From Blumeriella jaapii (Eukaryota > Ascomycota > Leotiomycetes > Helotiales > Drepanopezizaceae): a stretch of DNA of 64,000 nt. Position numbers and translations under genes: made by a program. Shown in pieces: positions 10,701-22,487 of this stretch. The notes under the pieces were generated by a model. That model was not told where the DNA came from, did no database searches, and saw only the letters and a list, made by a program, of their open reading frames with translations. Within the stretch, counting starts at the first letter, position 1; each line of letters opens with the position of its first letter. Location: the NCBI GenBank assembly GCA_009599575.1, contig VWND01000005.1:186001-250000 (forward strand). Reading direction: 5' to 3'.

Positions 10701-12200
10701 CGCATGGGCATCGAGATCCATAGTTTCAGCGGTAGTTCTCAGATGATAGATCATACGAAGTTACCGTACCTGGCACCATATCTTAAGATTTCAGACTCGT
10801 CATTTCCCATGACGATCGCTCGTTGCGAAGATACAGGCCCAGGGAGCACGGTTTGTCGTTGATGCACCGCTATCGATTATAGAGTTATCGGAAGCCGACT
10901 GTTGTGTGATGGAAGATAAGGGTCGTACCAAATCAAACTCTACTTGCGGCGGCATGGGGAATCTGTGGTCGTTTTCTCCAATCTTGGTGGTGGAAAGTTT
11001 GATCTACGGGCATTATCCCACGTTACAGAGTAAAGTTTCTCGAATCATACTTTCAGATAAGTACAGTACATAGGGCAGAACGCGACGCAGGAGACGGAAA
11101 CGGCATATCCGTGGAGATCGTCGCGTTCGCAGCCCCTGCACCATTCACACAACAACATGCCAACGATGAGAAGGTGCGCTGAACCATGCGATTGAACAAG
11201 AGCTCAGCGAAAGAGGAGAGAAGCACGGCGACGGTCCCTGAGCCAAGGGCACCGAGGTCCAGTCTTTGTTACTCAGATTCGACCTTGGTTCCTCACCCCT
11301 TACAGTACCGTACTGTACATACCATGCCGGCGCTCGCGATAGAGGTTCAAAGATTCATCGCAGACTTTTGTACGACCTGCACTAAGGTATGAGCCCCCCC
11401 GGGCCACTAAGCCCAACCCCCGCGAGGCACTGAACCCTGCACAAACATGGATAGGCCTGTGAGGCCAAACCCTACCAGATTACCGGTTCTGCCGGACGAT
11501 CCGACCTCCGAATTTGCAGCCCACTTTAGCACTGAAGCCGCGATTCAAGCGAGTTCTCCGAACGCTCATGTGATCCGTGCCTGCGGGCTTCATCCTTCGA
11601 CGACCGTGCAGTAGGTGGTGTAGGTACTGTACTGTACAGTACATGCAGAGGTCGACGTCTCTCGTGGATGGTGACTTGCCACGGCGGGGAGGACGAAGGC
11701 TAGCCAGGAGCAAAGCTTTGGGGGCCGTCCGGAAAAGGGGGAGATGAAAAGTCAAATATTCAGACGACATTCGACGGCGATCGATCTAATCCAAGGAACC
11801 CCTTTTCCGAAGCTCCGAGATAAGGCTTTCGTATCGTCATCTTCCTCGTTCTCAAAAGCAAAGAAGTGTTGCGGTAGCATACGATAGGAAGAAAAAGGAA
11901 AACGACACAAGCAAGCAGAGGAAAAGAAAAGAAACAAAAGAAAGCAAGGAGCAGGAAAAAGTAGAGAAAAAAGAAAGCGAGACGGAGAGAAACGGTGCGC
12001 GTCCTCGCAGCCAATCTGAGCTTTCGTGTCTTGGTCGGGATCGGTCGGCAGACGGATACGCAACGCAAGACTTTCCTTTTCCAGTGATCCGATCTGAAAG
12101 CGACAACACACGGTGACTACCGTGATAGACATCGTGCCATAGGGCCGGCACGGACGGTGCCACCGCAGGCGTTGCGAGCAGCGATAGACGCACGTGAAGC
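7707..12200. other. long intergenic region, no supportable gene
   Basis: Many short ORFs up to about 230 codons overlap in all six frames, but none shows a family motif, credible splice junctions or a biased codon pattern. Base composition is near 50 percent GC and the sequence is mostly unique. A pyrimidine-rich minus-strand stretch lies at 11870-12000, and isolated GTAC-type palindromes occur near 10672, 11301 and 11625. Confidence 0.5.
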
Positions 12201-12267
12201 CGAGTGTATGTAAATGACATCAGAATCTCGAGAGGTGCACGCAATGAAGAGATCGGTAGTGGGTGGG

Positions 12268-12310
12268 TGTGTGGTGTGTACTGTATGTACTGTACAGTAT
12301 GTACATACCG
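12268..12310. repeat. GTAC palindromic microsatellite
   Basis: A run of TGTACTGTA and TGTACAGTA words. The unit is nearly self-complementary, so single strands could fold into hairpins. Confidence 0.85.
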
Positions 12311-12837
12311 TATCTTCTCTGATGCAACGACACGGCCGGCCGGTGGAGGAGCTCGAGTCGCACGAGCCGGTCCAAGCTCCATGTCCCAGTGGCCGATACG
12401 GGGAAGACGAACCCGCACCCCGCGGAATCGGGTCCTGCACCAGGATGAGGATCAGAGATGAGCGCGCGCGCTCGAAGAAAAGCTAGGAAAGGGGACGGCT
12501 CGGCGCTCACATCGTTTCACAGCTCGGACCGTGCGTGAACCCTGCGCCCGCGGCGGCCCAAGATCACACAGATCAAGACCCGACTACTGGGGGCTTTGGG
12601 GCCCAGGATTTCCTGACTCGAGAATCCGCGTTGGTGAAGGATTCCCCCCACCCCTCCCATTGCGGACTGTGGCCGTAGGGTGTACGAGGTACGGCATCGA
12701 ATGTAGCGTGTATGCCTGTTTGACATCAGCCGGGATCAGGGGAGATTTGGAAGTGTAACGCACTTTGACTTTGGCGCGAGGACCAGCATCCTGGTTGATT
12801 GAAGCTTGCTGGGAGAGGCAGAGCACTATACACAAAC

Positions 12838-12956
12838 TGTACTGCAGTACTGTACCGTCCGTACCGTCCGTACTGTACAGGACTGTAGCGTACCGTACCT
12901 CTACTCTGTACAGTACCGTACAGCACAGGACTGTACGGTACGGTACTGTACTGTAG
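12838..12956. repeat. GTAC/CGTAC palindromic repeat cluster
   Basis: About 120 bp of GTACTGTA, CCGTAC and TACAGTAC words in both orientations, with internal dyad symmetry. Confidence 0.85.
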
Positions 12957-13066
12957 GTCGTATATAGTCTTTCGTTCGAGTCTTTCGCCACGTGGAGTCG
13001 GGGATGCTGGAGCTGGAGCTGGAGCTGCTTCCTCGCCTTTGGGTTTTTCTGGATTTTTTCCTTGTG

Positions 13067-13068
<2 letters not shown>

Positions 13069-13098
<30 letters not shown>

Positions 13099-13140
13099 CA
13101 CTTTTCTTTTTTTTTCCTTTACTTTTTTTTTTTTTTCTTT
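13069..13140. repeat. poly-T tracts
   Basis: A 29-bp T run followed by further T runs broken by C. The reverse strand is poly-A, reminiscent of a retroposed tail, but I see no element body beside it. Confidence 0.85.
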
Positions 13141-13206
13141 TTGTGCCCGTCCAGCAGTAGAAGTGAGACATCGAGCGTGTTCAAAAGGCGGTAGGCGAAG
13201 ACGGAG

Positions 13207-13412
13207 GTACTGTACATACTGTACAGTACAACAGTACTGACAGAGTCGTGAGTAGGGTAGGATGACATGCACCACCCTAGATCGGAGCCGATGCATGCGC
13301 TCTCCTGTCCCACGGGGCCAGCAGCTCCGCATTCTTTCGGGCTCCTCGTCTCCACGTACTGTACAGACAGCAGAGCGCCGTACCGTACTGTACCGTACTG
13401 TACTGTATATCC
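13207..13412. repeat. two short GTAC palindromic clusters
   Basis: TACTGTACATACTGTACAG at 13207-13226 and a TACCGTACTGTA series at 13379-13409, with unrelated sequence between them. Confidence 0.75.
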
Positions 13413-13765
13413 AGCGTCCGTCCGAGAGGGGAAGCTTGTGCTTGTCGCACACCGAAAAAGGGGCCGAGCTGTTCATTCGCGTGGCGGGTTGAGGTGTATG
13501 TACTGTACAGTGCAGCGAGTGGCGATGGAGAGAAGAAGAAGAAGAGAAGAAGAAGTTTGGACCAGTCGCAGTCGACCGTCGTCGACAGGCCGGGCCTGGT
13601 CCTCGATGCCCCCGGCCAGTCGGGCCGAGCTGGGCCGGACCAGGGGCCACGATCTGCCGTGCCCCTGGCCCACGCCCCCGGCCACCGCCCGCAGCAGGCG
13701 GTACGCGGAGCAAATGCCGGGCCTCAGACCAGAAACCGCGGCCGTGGTGCCCACCCTACCGTCTT

Positions 13766-13952
13766 GTACACATACGTACAGTATGTACTACAGTATGTGT
13801 ACAGTATGTACTACATACAGTATGTACATACAGTACATCCTACATACAGTACATCCTACATACAGTACATACACATACACACAGTACATCCTACATACAG
13901 TACATACATACATACACATACACACAGTACAGCATGTACATACAGTCCTGCA
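13766..13952. repeat. long TACAGTA/TACATAC repeat tract
   Basis: The longest member of the GTAC family in the window. Words TACAGTATGTAC, TACATCC and ACATACACA recur over about 190 bp, with ordered sub-blocks such as CAGTACATCCTACATA in several copies. Confidence 0.9.
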
Positions 13953-14035
13953 CCCTACGCGACACATCGGGGAGCACACTTAGTGCCGCGCTCCGTCAGG
14001 AACAACAAGCACCGCGCCGTACATCATCATATGAA

Positions 14036-14076
14036 CTCACTCACTCACTCGCTCACTCACTCACTCACTGACCGAC
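14036..14076. repeat. ACTC tetranucleotide repeat
   Basis: Tandem CTCA units, followed by GACC units. Confidence 0.85.
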
Positions 14077-14454
14077 CGACTGACATGCCCACACCACCCA
14101 CCACCCACGCGCTAGTCGAGGATCGCAGCCCAGCAGCTCCGCTTGGCAGCGAGAAAAGAAAAAGAAGCCCCTTCTCCACTCTCTTGCTCGCCCCCGGACG
14201 CGCGGGCTACGGCACCGGATGGCCTCCATGCCTCCCAGCACGGGATGCATCGCTGTGCGGGAGGTACATACGGTACTTACAGTACTGGACTGAACGGTAC
14301 CGTACCGCGCGGGACCGTAGCGTCGAGACGAGCGAGGACCAGATCGGAGGAGAGCGTCGTCGCATATATATCATCCTCGACGGCCCGCTCGCTGGCCCCG
14401 TCGCTCCCGAATCTGCAACGCGCCCGCTCGTCCAACCCAGTGCACGAGTCTCCG

Positions 14455-14540
14455 AGTTCCTGTGCGGTCCTGTGCGGTCCTGTGCTGTCTGGTCCTATCC
14501 TGTCCGGTCCTATCCTGTCCTGTCCGGTCCTGCCCTGCCC
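14455..14540. repeat. TCCTG-type pentanucleotide repeat
   Basis: Imperfect tandem 5- and 10-bp units built from GGTCCTGT and CCTATCCTGT. Confidence 0.75.
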
Positions 14541-14677
14541 TGTTCTGCACATGAACCGGCCTCTGCTCCCCTGATCGTCACTTGGTCGATCACAGCACAT
14601 CACATTCCTTCTGTGGCCTTGCTGGACCGCGACCTGACTTGGCAACCGCACACGTCTTGCAACGATCGATTCGGCGT

Positions 14678-14690
14678 GATATATAAACGC
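14678..14690 (+). promoter_or_regulatory. TATA-like box upstream of the MFS gene
   Basis: GATATATAAAC lies about 315 bp before the ATG at 15002. The region between is rich in CACC and CTCC, typical of fungal 5' leaders. The distance is long, so the assignment is tentative. Confidence 0.4.
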
Positions 14691-15001
14691 TACATATAGG
14701 ACCTCGGGGAACCACCGCGTGCGCAGAGAACACGCCTCCCCCTCCCCCCCCCCAACCCCCCATCGCAGCATCGATCTCTCTTCACACCTCGACACACGCT
14801 CCTCGGCGTGCAAGTCAGCTAGCCATCTCGCACATCGTCCGCCGGTCTTCCAGCACGAGAACAAGAACACCAGAACACCCTTGCGCCTCACGAAGCCACG
14901 GCTCGGACGAACCGGTGCTCTCCTCGCATCACCTCTCCTCGCATCTCCCCTCCACCACCTCCACCTCCACCACCCCCACCACCACCACCAAAATCCCCGC
15001 G

Positions 15002-17123
15002 ATGCCTGGCGCCCGGAAATCGAGTCCGCCGACGGACCTCCCGTCCTTCCCCGTCAGGCAAATGACGATTCTCGGTGGGTGCAGCCGGCGCGGCGGGCGC
15101 GGCCCGACTGGTATGGCGTCCGGACCTCGCTGACCCTTCCCGTAGCATTGTGTCGCATCTGCGAGCCCATCGCCTTCATGTCCATCTTCCCCTACGTCTA
15201 CTTCATGATCCAGGACTTCAACGTCACCCACAACCCCTCCGAGACGGCCGTCTACGCCGGCATGGTGACGTCCGCCTTCGCCTTTGCCGAGTTCTCGTCG
15301 GGCGTGCCCTGGGGCAGGCTGAGTGACCGCATCGGCCGCAAGCCCGTCCTCCTGACCGGCCTGGCCGGGACGGCCCTCAGCATGTTGATCTTCGGCTTCG
15401 CGCCCTCGCTGCCAATCGCGCTGCTCGCCCGCGCCCTCGGAGGGCTCTTGAACGGGTACGTGGAATGCTGCGGCGGCCCTTCCCTCCCGCGCTCTGGCGC
15501 CGACGATCTCCATCTGACGGGAATGTGCATGTAGGAACATCGGCGTCTTGCAGACCACCGTGGCCGAGATGGTCACCGTCAAGGAACACCAGCGTGAGTC
15601 CCCTCCCCCCCCCTCCTGACAGCTCACATTCGCGGCTCGCGACGCCGCCCCGGTGCTGGCTGACCCGCGATGCAGCGCGCGCCTACACCATCATGCCGTT
15701 TGTCTGGTGTCTCGGGTATGTTGCGGCCGCCGTCCCTGTCAGTCCTCGGAAGCGTGCGAGCTAAGCATCCGCAGATCCATCCTCGGACCCTCGCTCGGAG
15801 GCGCCTTGGCCCGGCCCGTCAGGAACTATCCCGCGGTCTTCTCGCCCGGCACGATCTGGGAGCGGTTCCCCTACCTGCTGCCCAACCTGGTGTGCACCGT
15901 CGTCGTCACCGGCGGCGTGATCGTCGGCATCCTGTTCCTCGAGGAGACGCACGCCGAGATGAAGCATCGTCGCGACCCGGGCCTGGAGGCGGGCCAGTGG
16001 ATCCTCCGCCACCTCCCGCGCTGCGCCGAGTCGAAGTCGGCGCGATGCGAAAAGGGCGCGCACCTCGACGAGACGGCGTCGCTGCTGAGCGTGGAAGACC
16101 AGCCGCCGGGATATCGCACGACGGAGGGATCGCCCAAGCTGCCCTCGACGCCGGCGCCGGAGCCGCAGGAGCCGCTGGATCTGAATGCGTCGGGGGGCCG
16201 GGTCGCGCGGGCCCCCCCGCCCGCCGCGACGAAGGCATTCACGAGGTCCGTCGTGCTCAACATTATCGGCTACGGCATCCTGGCTTAGTAAGTCGTCCTG
16301 CATGCGCGCCGTCGGGGCGGAGGTGGGGGCCGCAGACTAACGGCCGCGTGCCTCTTCTAGCCACACCATGACTTTCGACGCCATGCTCCCCACGATGCTC
16401 AGCACCAAACCGCCGCCGCCGGGCGCGACGGACTGGCATCTGCCCTTCAAGTTTGTCGGCGGCTACGCCCTCGAGACCAAGGAGATCGGCGTCATCCTCT
16501 CGGTGCAGGGCCTGTACTCGATGGTCGCAACCATCTTCCTCTTCCCCCTCCTGGTCCGCCGTCTGGGCGCGCTGGGCCTCTTCCGCCTCGTCGCCCTCAC
16601 CTACCCGATTCTGTACCTCGCCACCCCCTACCTGGTCCTCCTCCCCGACCACCTGCGCATGGTGGGCATCTACACGGTCGTCATCTGGAAGTGCACCTTT
16701 AGCACCATGGCCTACCCCAGCAATGCCATCCTGCTCACCAATTCGGCGCCGTCGCTCCTGATGCTCGGGACGATCAACGGCGTGGCCTCGTCGACGGCCT
16801 CCCTCTCCCGCGCCTTCGGGCCCACGGTCTCGGGCTTCCTCTTCTCCGCCGGTCTCAAGCTCGGCTACTCGGGGCTCGCGTGGTGGTGCAGCGCGCTGAT
16901 CGCCACTCTCGGCGCCCTCATCTCCCTGCGCATGACCGAGAACGGGGGTCGCATGAACGGCGACGAGAAAGTGTGCGACCCGGCCCCCGAAGAGCACCTC
17001 GAACTCGGTCTGGAAGAGCACCTTCTCGCGCTGGACTCCGCCCTCACGGTCGCTGACTCGCGCCCGGATGCCGAGCACGACCCGCAGCACATCGAGCCGG
17101 CGCCAGTCAGCAGCACGTCATGA
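15002..17123 (+). CDS. MFS transporter, ZIFL1/YCR023C-like, six exons
   Basis: Exons 15002-15074, 15146-15455, 15535-15593, 15676-15715, 15775-16287 and 16361-17123 join in frame to give 585 residues. Every intron is GT-AG, 59-82 bp. The protein has about 12 hydrophobic segments in two halves. Motif A is clear between helices 2 and 3 (GRLSDRIGRKPVLL). A second conserved block is QPRAYTIMPFVWCLGSILGP, and the central cytosolic loop of about 90 residues is charged and proline-rich. These features match the fungal and plant family of ZIFL1 and yeast YCR023C, drug or metal-chelate proton antiporters of the plasma or vacuolar membrane. The substrate cannot be read from sequence. The start follows a CA-rich leader, and the first exon is short and hydrophilic. 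A Zn2Cys6 regulator lies 1.6 kb downstream, but I see no biosynthetic enzyme nearby. Confidence 0.92.
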
Positions 17124-18722
17124 CTGTGCTCGCGCGAAGCTTGGACAGCATCACGATCTCACGAATTTCGACTCGGGTCAACCGGCGCATCCCTTCTTTG
17201 TCCCATCTCCTCCGGAGGACCCGTCTGTATTAAAAGCCTGCCGCCCATTTTGGATTCTGCGCCTCGAAGCATTGCATTATTAGATAGATATCCCCATTTT
17301 CTCGTCGGTCCAGCAGACTTTCGGAGCGCCGACCGTTGGCGCGCCCCAAGTACTATGATCGTCCCGCGCAGATCGGGAATTCTCGATACGGAATCGGGAA
17401 GCAGAAGGAGTTACACCAGAAGGGGTTTGCGTGAAGAAAGAAAGGCACGACAGATTCGGATCGGGCTCGAAAGGAGTTTGGGGGCTTTGCGCCTTTCGCC
17501 GCCACGGGAATGAGCGCGACTGGCTGGGAATTATTCAATACTGGACGGGAAAGGAACGAGGGAAGAAGGGCTGGATACACGGGGAAGCGAGGGACATTCG
17601 TGAGGCAATTGGGAGCGGCGAATACCCCAACCGGCGTTGGCTTGTGACGAATCTATTTTTTCTCTTCTTGTCTTGTGCAACCCGTTTGGATTGCGGCGGC
17701 TGAATCTCGATGTCTACCGGTATCTTGACTGGGCTTTTTTTTTTCTCTTTTCCTTTTTTTTTCCCCTAGACCGGGAGCAAATTATGCTTTTTTCGTTTCC
17801 AGAGGGCGGCCGGCTACTTGGTATCATCTAGCCCGACTTGATTAATGGTGCTCACCACGCTCACATCCCGTTATTGATATCACGTGTTTTCGCGTCGTCG
17901 TCACTTGCCACCCACTGTCCTGTACTGTACTGTACGTACAGGACAGGCCAGTATCTCCCTGGTTGCGCGCGTTCGTTCATTCATGGATGATTGCGATGTC
18001 TTGATCCCTACCCATACGAATACGAGCAGGATGTCCAGGTCAGGTGACCGCTCTATGCCTGTTCAGCAGCGGCAGCGTGCACGATTCCTCGGGGCTCTGA
18101 TCGGGAGGAGGCTGGCCTTGGACCAAAATCCCACATCCCACGTCCCACGTCGACAACCTCTACCTGACCTACCCAAAACGCATTTGCGCATCGTACCGGA
18201 TCGTGCCGTACCGTGCCGTGCTGCACCGCACCGTACCGCATCGCATCGCGTCGCATCGCATCGTCGGGGTTTCTCGCATCACAGCTTCATCGCCGACTCT
18301 CGCCCGCGCAGCGTCGAAGGGAAAAGACGAGAGAGCCTTACCTGGGCGAGCAACCTAGCAGGATTGCAAGCAGGACTCCATCGGAGTGAAGGAAGCACCA
18401 TGATCACAGCGGCTCCCAGCCACGACTCCCTGCGGCCGACATACACCCAAACCTCGTTATGAGGATTCTCGAACTAAAGATAGATACCTCATCTCATCCC
18501 AATCCTGAACTCTCGAGGGATCAACGGGGGTAGGTTGGGTGGCATTGTCTCTCGATCCACGTTATCCCGCGCGCTAACGTTCTTCTTTCCAGAGCGAATC
18601 TCCATCTTCTGAATACGAGTATGCTGGCGAAGTAGCAACCAAACACCCGCCGATCCCTCCCCCGACCAACCAAGGGCGAACGAACCGAGCGACCCGGTGC
18701 ATAACAGAGCAGCCCGCGCGCG
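17124..18722. other. intergenic between MFS and Zn2Cys6 genes
   Basis: It contains T-rich tracts at 17739-17763, a short GTAC palindrome at 17921-17942 and a CGTACCG/CGCATCG pentanucleotide repeat at 18185-18265. ORFs here are short and lack family features. Confidence 0.6.
18185..18265. repeat. CGTACCG/CGCATCG pentanucleotide-type repeat
   Basis: Imperfect 5-bp periodicity (CGTAC, CGTGC, CGCAT) over about 80 bp. Confidence 0.75.
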
Positions 18723-21700
18723 ATGAATCCGCGCTCGCCCACCACCGGCGCCGGCTACCCCTCCAAGCGCGCGCGGCACGTCTCCCCGGCCCCGATACAT
18801 GCTGCCATCGGTCCGAAGAGCGCGGATGGCGGAGGGGAGCCGTGTACGGGGGGTGGCGAAGGGGCCAAGTCCGGACAGAGTAGCGGGTTCCGTAACGTCA
18901 GCGCCTGCAATCGCTGCAGGCTGCGGAAGAACCGCTGTGATCAACAGCTGCCGTGCTGTGCGAGCTGTGAGAAGGCCGGCGTCAAGTGTGTGGGATATGA
19001 TCCGATTACTAAGCGAGAGATTCCTAGGTCGTGGGTCTATTCCTGCCCTTTTCTTCCATTCAAAGACGACCATAGCAGGAGTGAGAGGTCTTGAATTGGA
19101 ACTTTGACATGGTGCTGATATTCCCAGCTACGTCTTCTACCTCGAGACGCGCATTAGCTACCTCGAGACCCTCCTCCGGGACCACAAGATTCCCTACGCC
19201 CCAGCCTCGGTCCTCGACCACGTCTCGCGGCCTGGCGCCGACACCGCGGCTGCGCGGATCCCGGGTTCCGAAGATGGTCTCGCCACGAAACCTCCTCGAC
19301 AGACCTCGCGCCACACCAGCCGTCGCCCAAGGACACCGCGTGGCACAGGAAGCACGATGAGTCGGAGAAACTCGACAACCTCGACCTGTCGAACATTGGA
19401 TCCGTATCTGTGCAAGGGGCGTCCGACCCTCGGTGCCTAGGCTCGACCTCGGGCATCTCGTTCGCGAGGGTGGTGTTCGCAGCTGTGAAAAGTAGCGTCC
19501 CAAGCACGAACAGCGACAAGAGCGGCGTCAAGCCTTCGCAGCCACACGTTGCTGCCAAAGCCGTCGGGTCAGGGACGACTTCCATGAGGGACTCATTCTT
19601 CGGATTGCAAACCAAGCCGACTATCAACCAGGCGCCGTTTCCGTCCAAAGACGTCGGGATGCGGTTGGTAGGGTGGTACTTTGAGCACGCGAACCCGCAG
19701 ATCCCGATTCTGCATAGGGGCGAGTTTATGAAGATGTTTGAGCTAGCGTACGCGGCAGGGGATGCTCGGGTGAGGACGCCGAGGGAGTTGTACCTGCTGA
19801 ACATCGTGTTTGCGATCGGTGCGGGCATCTTCCTGGGCGATCCCGGCAGTAGAGGTAGAAGGGGCAGCGAGAAGTGCGAGCAGAAGATGCCGGGGCTGGA
19901 CCGACAGTATCAGCCCGAGGAGTACCATGCGTCGGCGATCGTGCATCTGGAATCTTGTCTGAGTTCGCAGAGCTCGGTGGAAAGGACGGACGGGTTTGGC
20001 GGCGGTTTGGAGGAGCTGCAGGCGGTACTCCTCTTAGCAGGGTTCGCGCTGTTGAGACCGGTGGCCCCGGGGCTGTGGTATATCATTGGTGTGGCGGTCC
20101 GGTTAGCTGTTGACTTGGGACTACACTACGAGGACGGGAAGGATATCGACACGGGGCTCGAGGAGATGGCGGACAAGAAAGATGAATCCGAGCCGGCTCG
20201 GATGCAGAGAGAGAGACAGATGCGTGAGCGTGGCCGGCGAGAGTGGGTGCGGGATTTCCGGAGACGGTTGTGGTGGTGCACCTACTCCTTCGATCGGCTG
20301 GTGTCGACATGCGTTGGTCGTCCGTTTGGCATCGCGGATCAGGTCATTACCACGGAATTCCCGAGCTTGCTAGACGATAAGTACATCACGCCTTCTGGGT
20401 TCCTGGAGGCGCCGCTGGGCGAGCCGAGTTACAAGCAGGCGGCCTATCATTATTTCAGATTACGGCTGTTGCAATCCGAGATCTTGCAAGTGCTGCAGCA
20501 CCAACAGGCGAAGCAAGCCAGAGCCGGCGGCGCCAACCAGCGGAACCCGTACATGCACACCGCGCTACCCTCGCCCTTCCTGTCCAAGTACGACGGGTTC
20601 CGCTCCTGGCGGATTGACATCGACAAGCGACTCTGGGAGTGGAAGTCCTCGGCCCCGACGCGACGCGAGACGGGCGTGGCATTTTCCGTCGAGTTTCTCG
20701 AGCTCAATTACTGGCAGTGCGTCATCATGCTCTATCGACAGAGCCTGAGCGTGCCGCCCATGTTCGAAGGCGAGTTTAGCACCAGCAAGGAGGTCAACAG
20801 TCCGAGCATCCACAACGTGGAACTGAGAGAGGACGAGGAACGCGTGTTCCTCAAGGTTGCAGAGGCTGGGCAGAGGGTATTGAGGCTGTACAGGCAGCTA
20901 CATCGCGTCCATCTTGTCAACTACACCTTTCTCGCCACGCATCATTTGTTCACGGCCGGTATCTCGTTCTTGTACGCCATCTGGCACTCGGCCATCGTCA
21001 GGAGTCGCTTGGTATGTTTACTTTCTCCCCTTTTTTTTTCCTCGCCTCAACGTGAGCTGATAAGCGAGCAGACGATGGACGAGGTCGATTTCACTATCCT
21101 CGCCGCTACCTCTGTCCTCGGCGACCTGATCGAGAAGTGCCCTCCTGCAGAAGCGTGCCGCGACGCGTTTGACCGGATATCTCAGGCGACCGTGCAAAGG
21201 TGCATGTCGACAACTGGTTTTGGCCCTTCCGCGCAATGCCTCCACATGAGAAAGAGATCTCATGGCGCTCCCCCTTACGCCCACTCATCTCACCCTCACA
21301 ACAGCGATCCCAACCACGACTACCTCAGCAACAGCCACAACTCCTACATGCGCCACGGCGCAGCCCGGCGACCGAAACCGCATTTCGACATGGGGCTCGA
21401 GCACCTCGTCGGCTCGCCGCCCTCATCCAGCAGCATAGGCACCCCGCAAAGCTTCAGCAACAGCAACAACAACCACAACGTCCAGCGTCCCTCGGCCCCC
21501 GAGACCAAGAGTGGCTTCGAAGTCAGCAACGGCCGACCGCAAAACCACCGCTACCCTCCTCCCAACCGTACCCCCTCCGGCTCCTCTCTCGCCTCCGACC
21601 TTGTCATCTCCCCACCCCTCTCCTCCTCGCTCGACACCTCCTGCCTCGACCCCACATTCCTCCCCACCCCCACCTCGGCCGAGTTCTCACAGCCGGTGCA

Positions 21701-21968
21701 GAGCGGCTACCCTGGGAACCCATACCAGGAGATGCCGTTCGCCAGCGCGCCCGGCATGGACTTTTTGGATGGCGGTGAGGGTGGGACGTCGTGGGACGGG
21801 ATCGGCGGCGGCGGGGATCTGGGGATGGGGTTCGGGATGGGCATGGGTTTGGATCTGGACTCGGGCTTGGGATGGGAGGGCGTGGGTCATCATGATTTCA
21901 GCGAGGGCGGGAATGGCGGCGTGGATCTGTTCGAGGGCTTCTTCTTCGGGGGCGCGGGGAGTCATTGA
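18723..21968 (+). CDS. Zn2Cys6 transcription factor, PPR1/UaY-like, one frame break
   Basis: Exon 18723-19030, intron 19031-19127 (GTGGGT...CCAG), exon from 19128, and an in-frame 60-bp intron at 21012-21071, giving about 1029 residues. The binuclear cluster at residues about 62-89 reads CNRCRLRKNRCDQ...CASCEKAGVKC. It continues into a linker and dimerisation helix (DPITKREIPRSYVFYLETRISYLE) very like yeast PPR1 (pyrimidine) and Aspergillus UaY (purine utilisation). The middle homology region is present from about 19600 to 21200 (VGWYFEHANPQIPILHR, LWWCTYSFDRLVS, GRPFGI). The C-terminal 250 residues are Asn/Ser/Pro- then Gly/Asp-rich, a likely activation region. Between about 19200 and 19330 the frame moves by one base from YVFYLETR to LDNLDLSNIGSVSVQGASD. 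I found no convincing intron there, so one base is probably missing. A role in purine or pyrimidine use is inferred only. Confidence 0.85.
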
Positions 21969-22308
21969 GCCGAGGCGGGGCGCGGCGATGGCAGACGAAG
22001 GGGCGTGCATGGTGTAGGTTGCAGGAGAGGCTCATCATTTACGAGAGGAGCAGGGAAGAGTGAGTGAATGAACGGGGAAAGTGCTACCTCTATTCTATGT
22101 AAAGAGGGGGCTGGGGGGGGGAGAGTCACGTACGTATCTGGGAATAGTAAGTAACATACAAGGCTTGAATCTATATCTTTGGAATATAAATTGATGTGAA
22201 GCTGGATGTGATGTCTTTAGCTTGTTGTAGTCTGGTATGTGGTATGTAGGTATGTATGTATGTATGTATTGTGTAATCCGAAAAATATGGAATTTACAAA
22301 GTCTTCCT

Positions 22309-22310
<2 letters not shown>

Positions 22311-22351
<41 letters not shown>
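22311..22351. repeat. 41-bp poly-G tract
   Basis: An uninterrupted G run 340 bp beyond the transcription-factor stop codon, preceded by TATG units. Confidence 0.95.
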
Positions 22352-22352
<1 letters not shown>

Positions 22353-22487
22353 GTGATGGAGCGAGCTGATTTGTCGTAGCCAGTTCGTTTGTTTGTTTGT
22401 TTGTTCAATTTTCTTTTTTGGTTTATTTATTTTGTTTGTTTATCCTTGTCTTACCTACCTAGGTACCTATCTACTTAGGTACTTACC

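Noticed and set aside
13766..13952. CRISPR-like array
   Set aside because: The repeats have no constant spacer length or unique spacers, and the genome is fungal. It is a microsatellite.
14719..15534. 271-codon plus-strand ORF over the start of the MFS gene
   Set aside because: It reads through the 5' leader, intron 1 and intron 2. The spliced model from 15002 fits the transporter family better.
16263..17090. 275-codon minus-strand ORF
   Set aside because: It is the antisense shadow of the last MFS exon.
15002..21968. secondary-metabolite or drug-resistance cluster (transporter plus Zn2Cys6 regulator)
   Set aside because: There is no backbone or tailoring enzyme nearby, and the regulator has the PPR1/UaY-type DNA-binding region.
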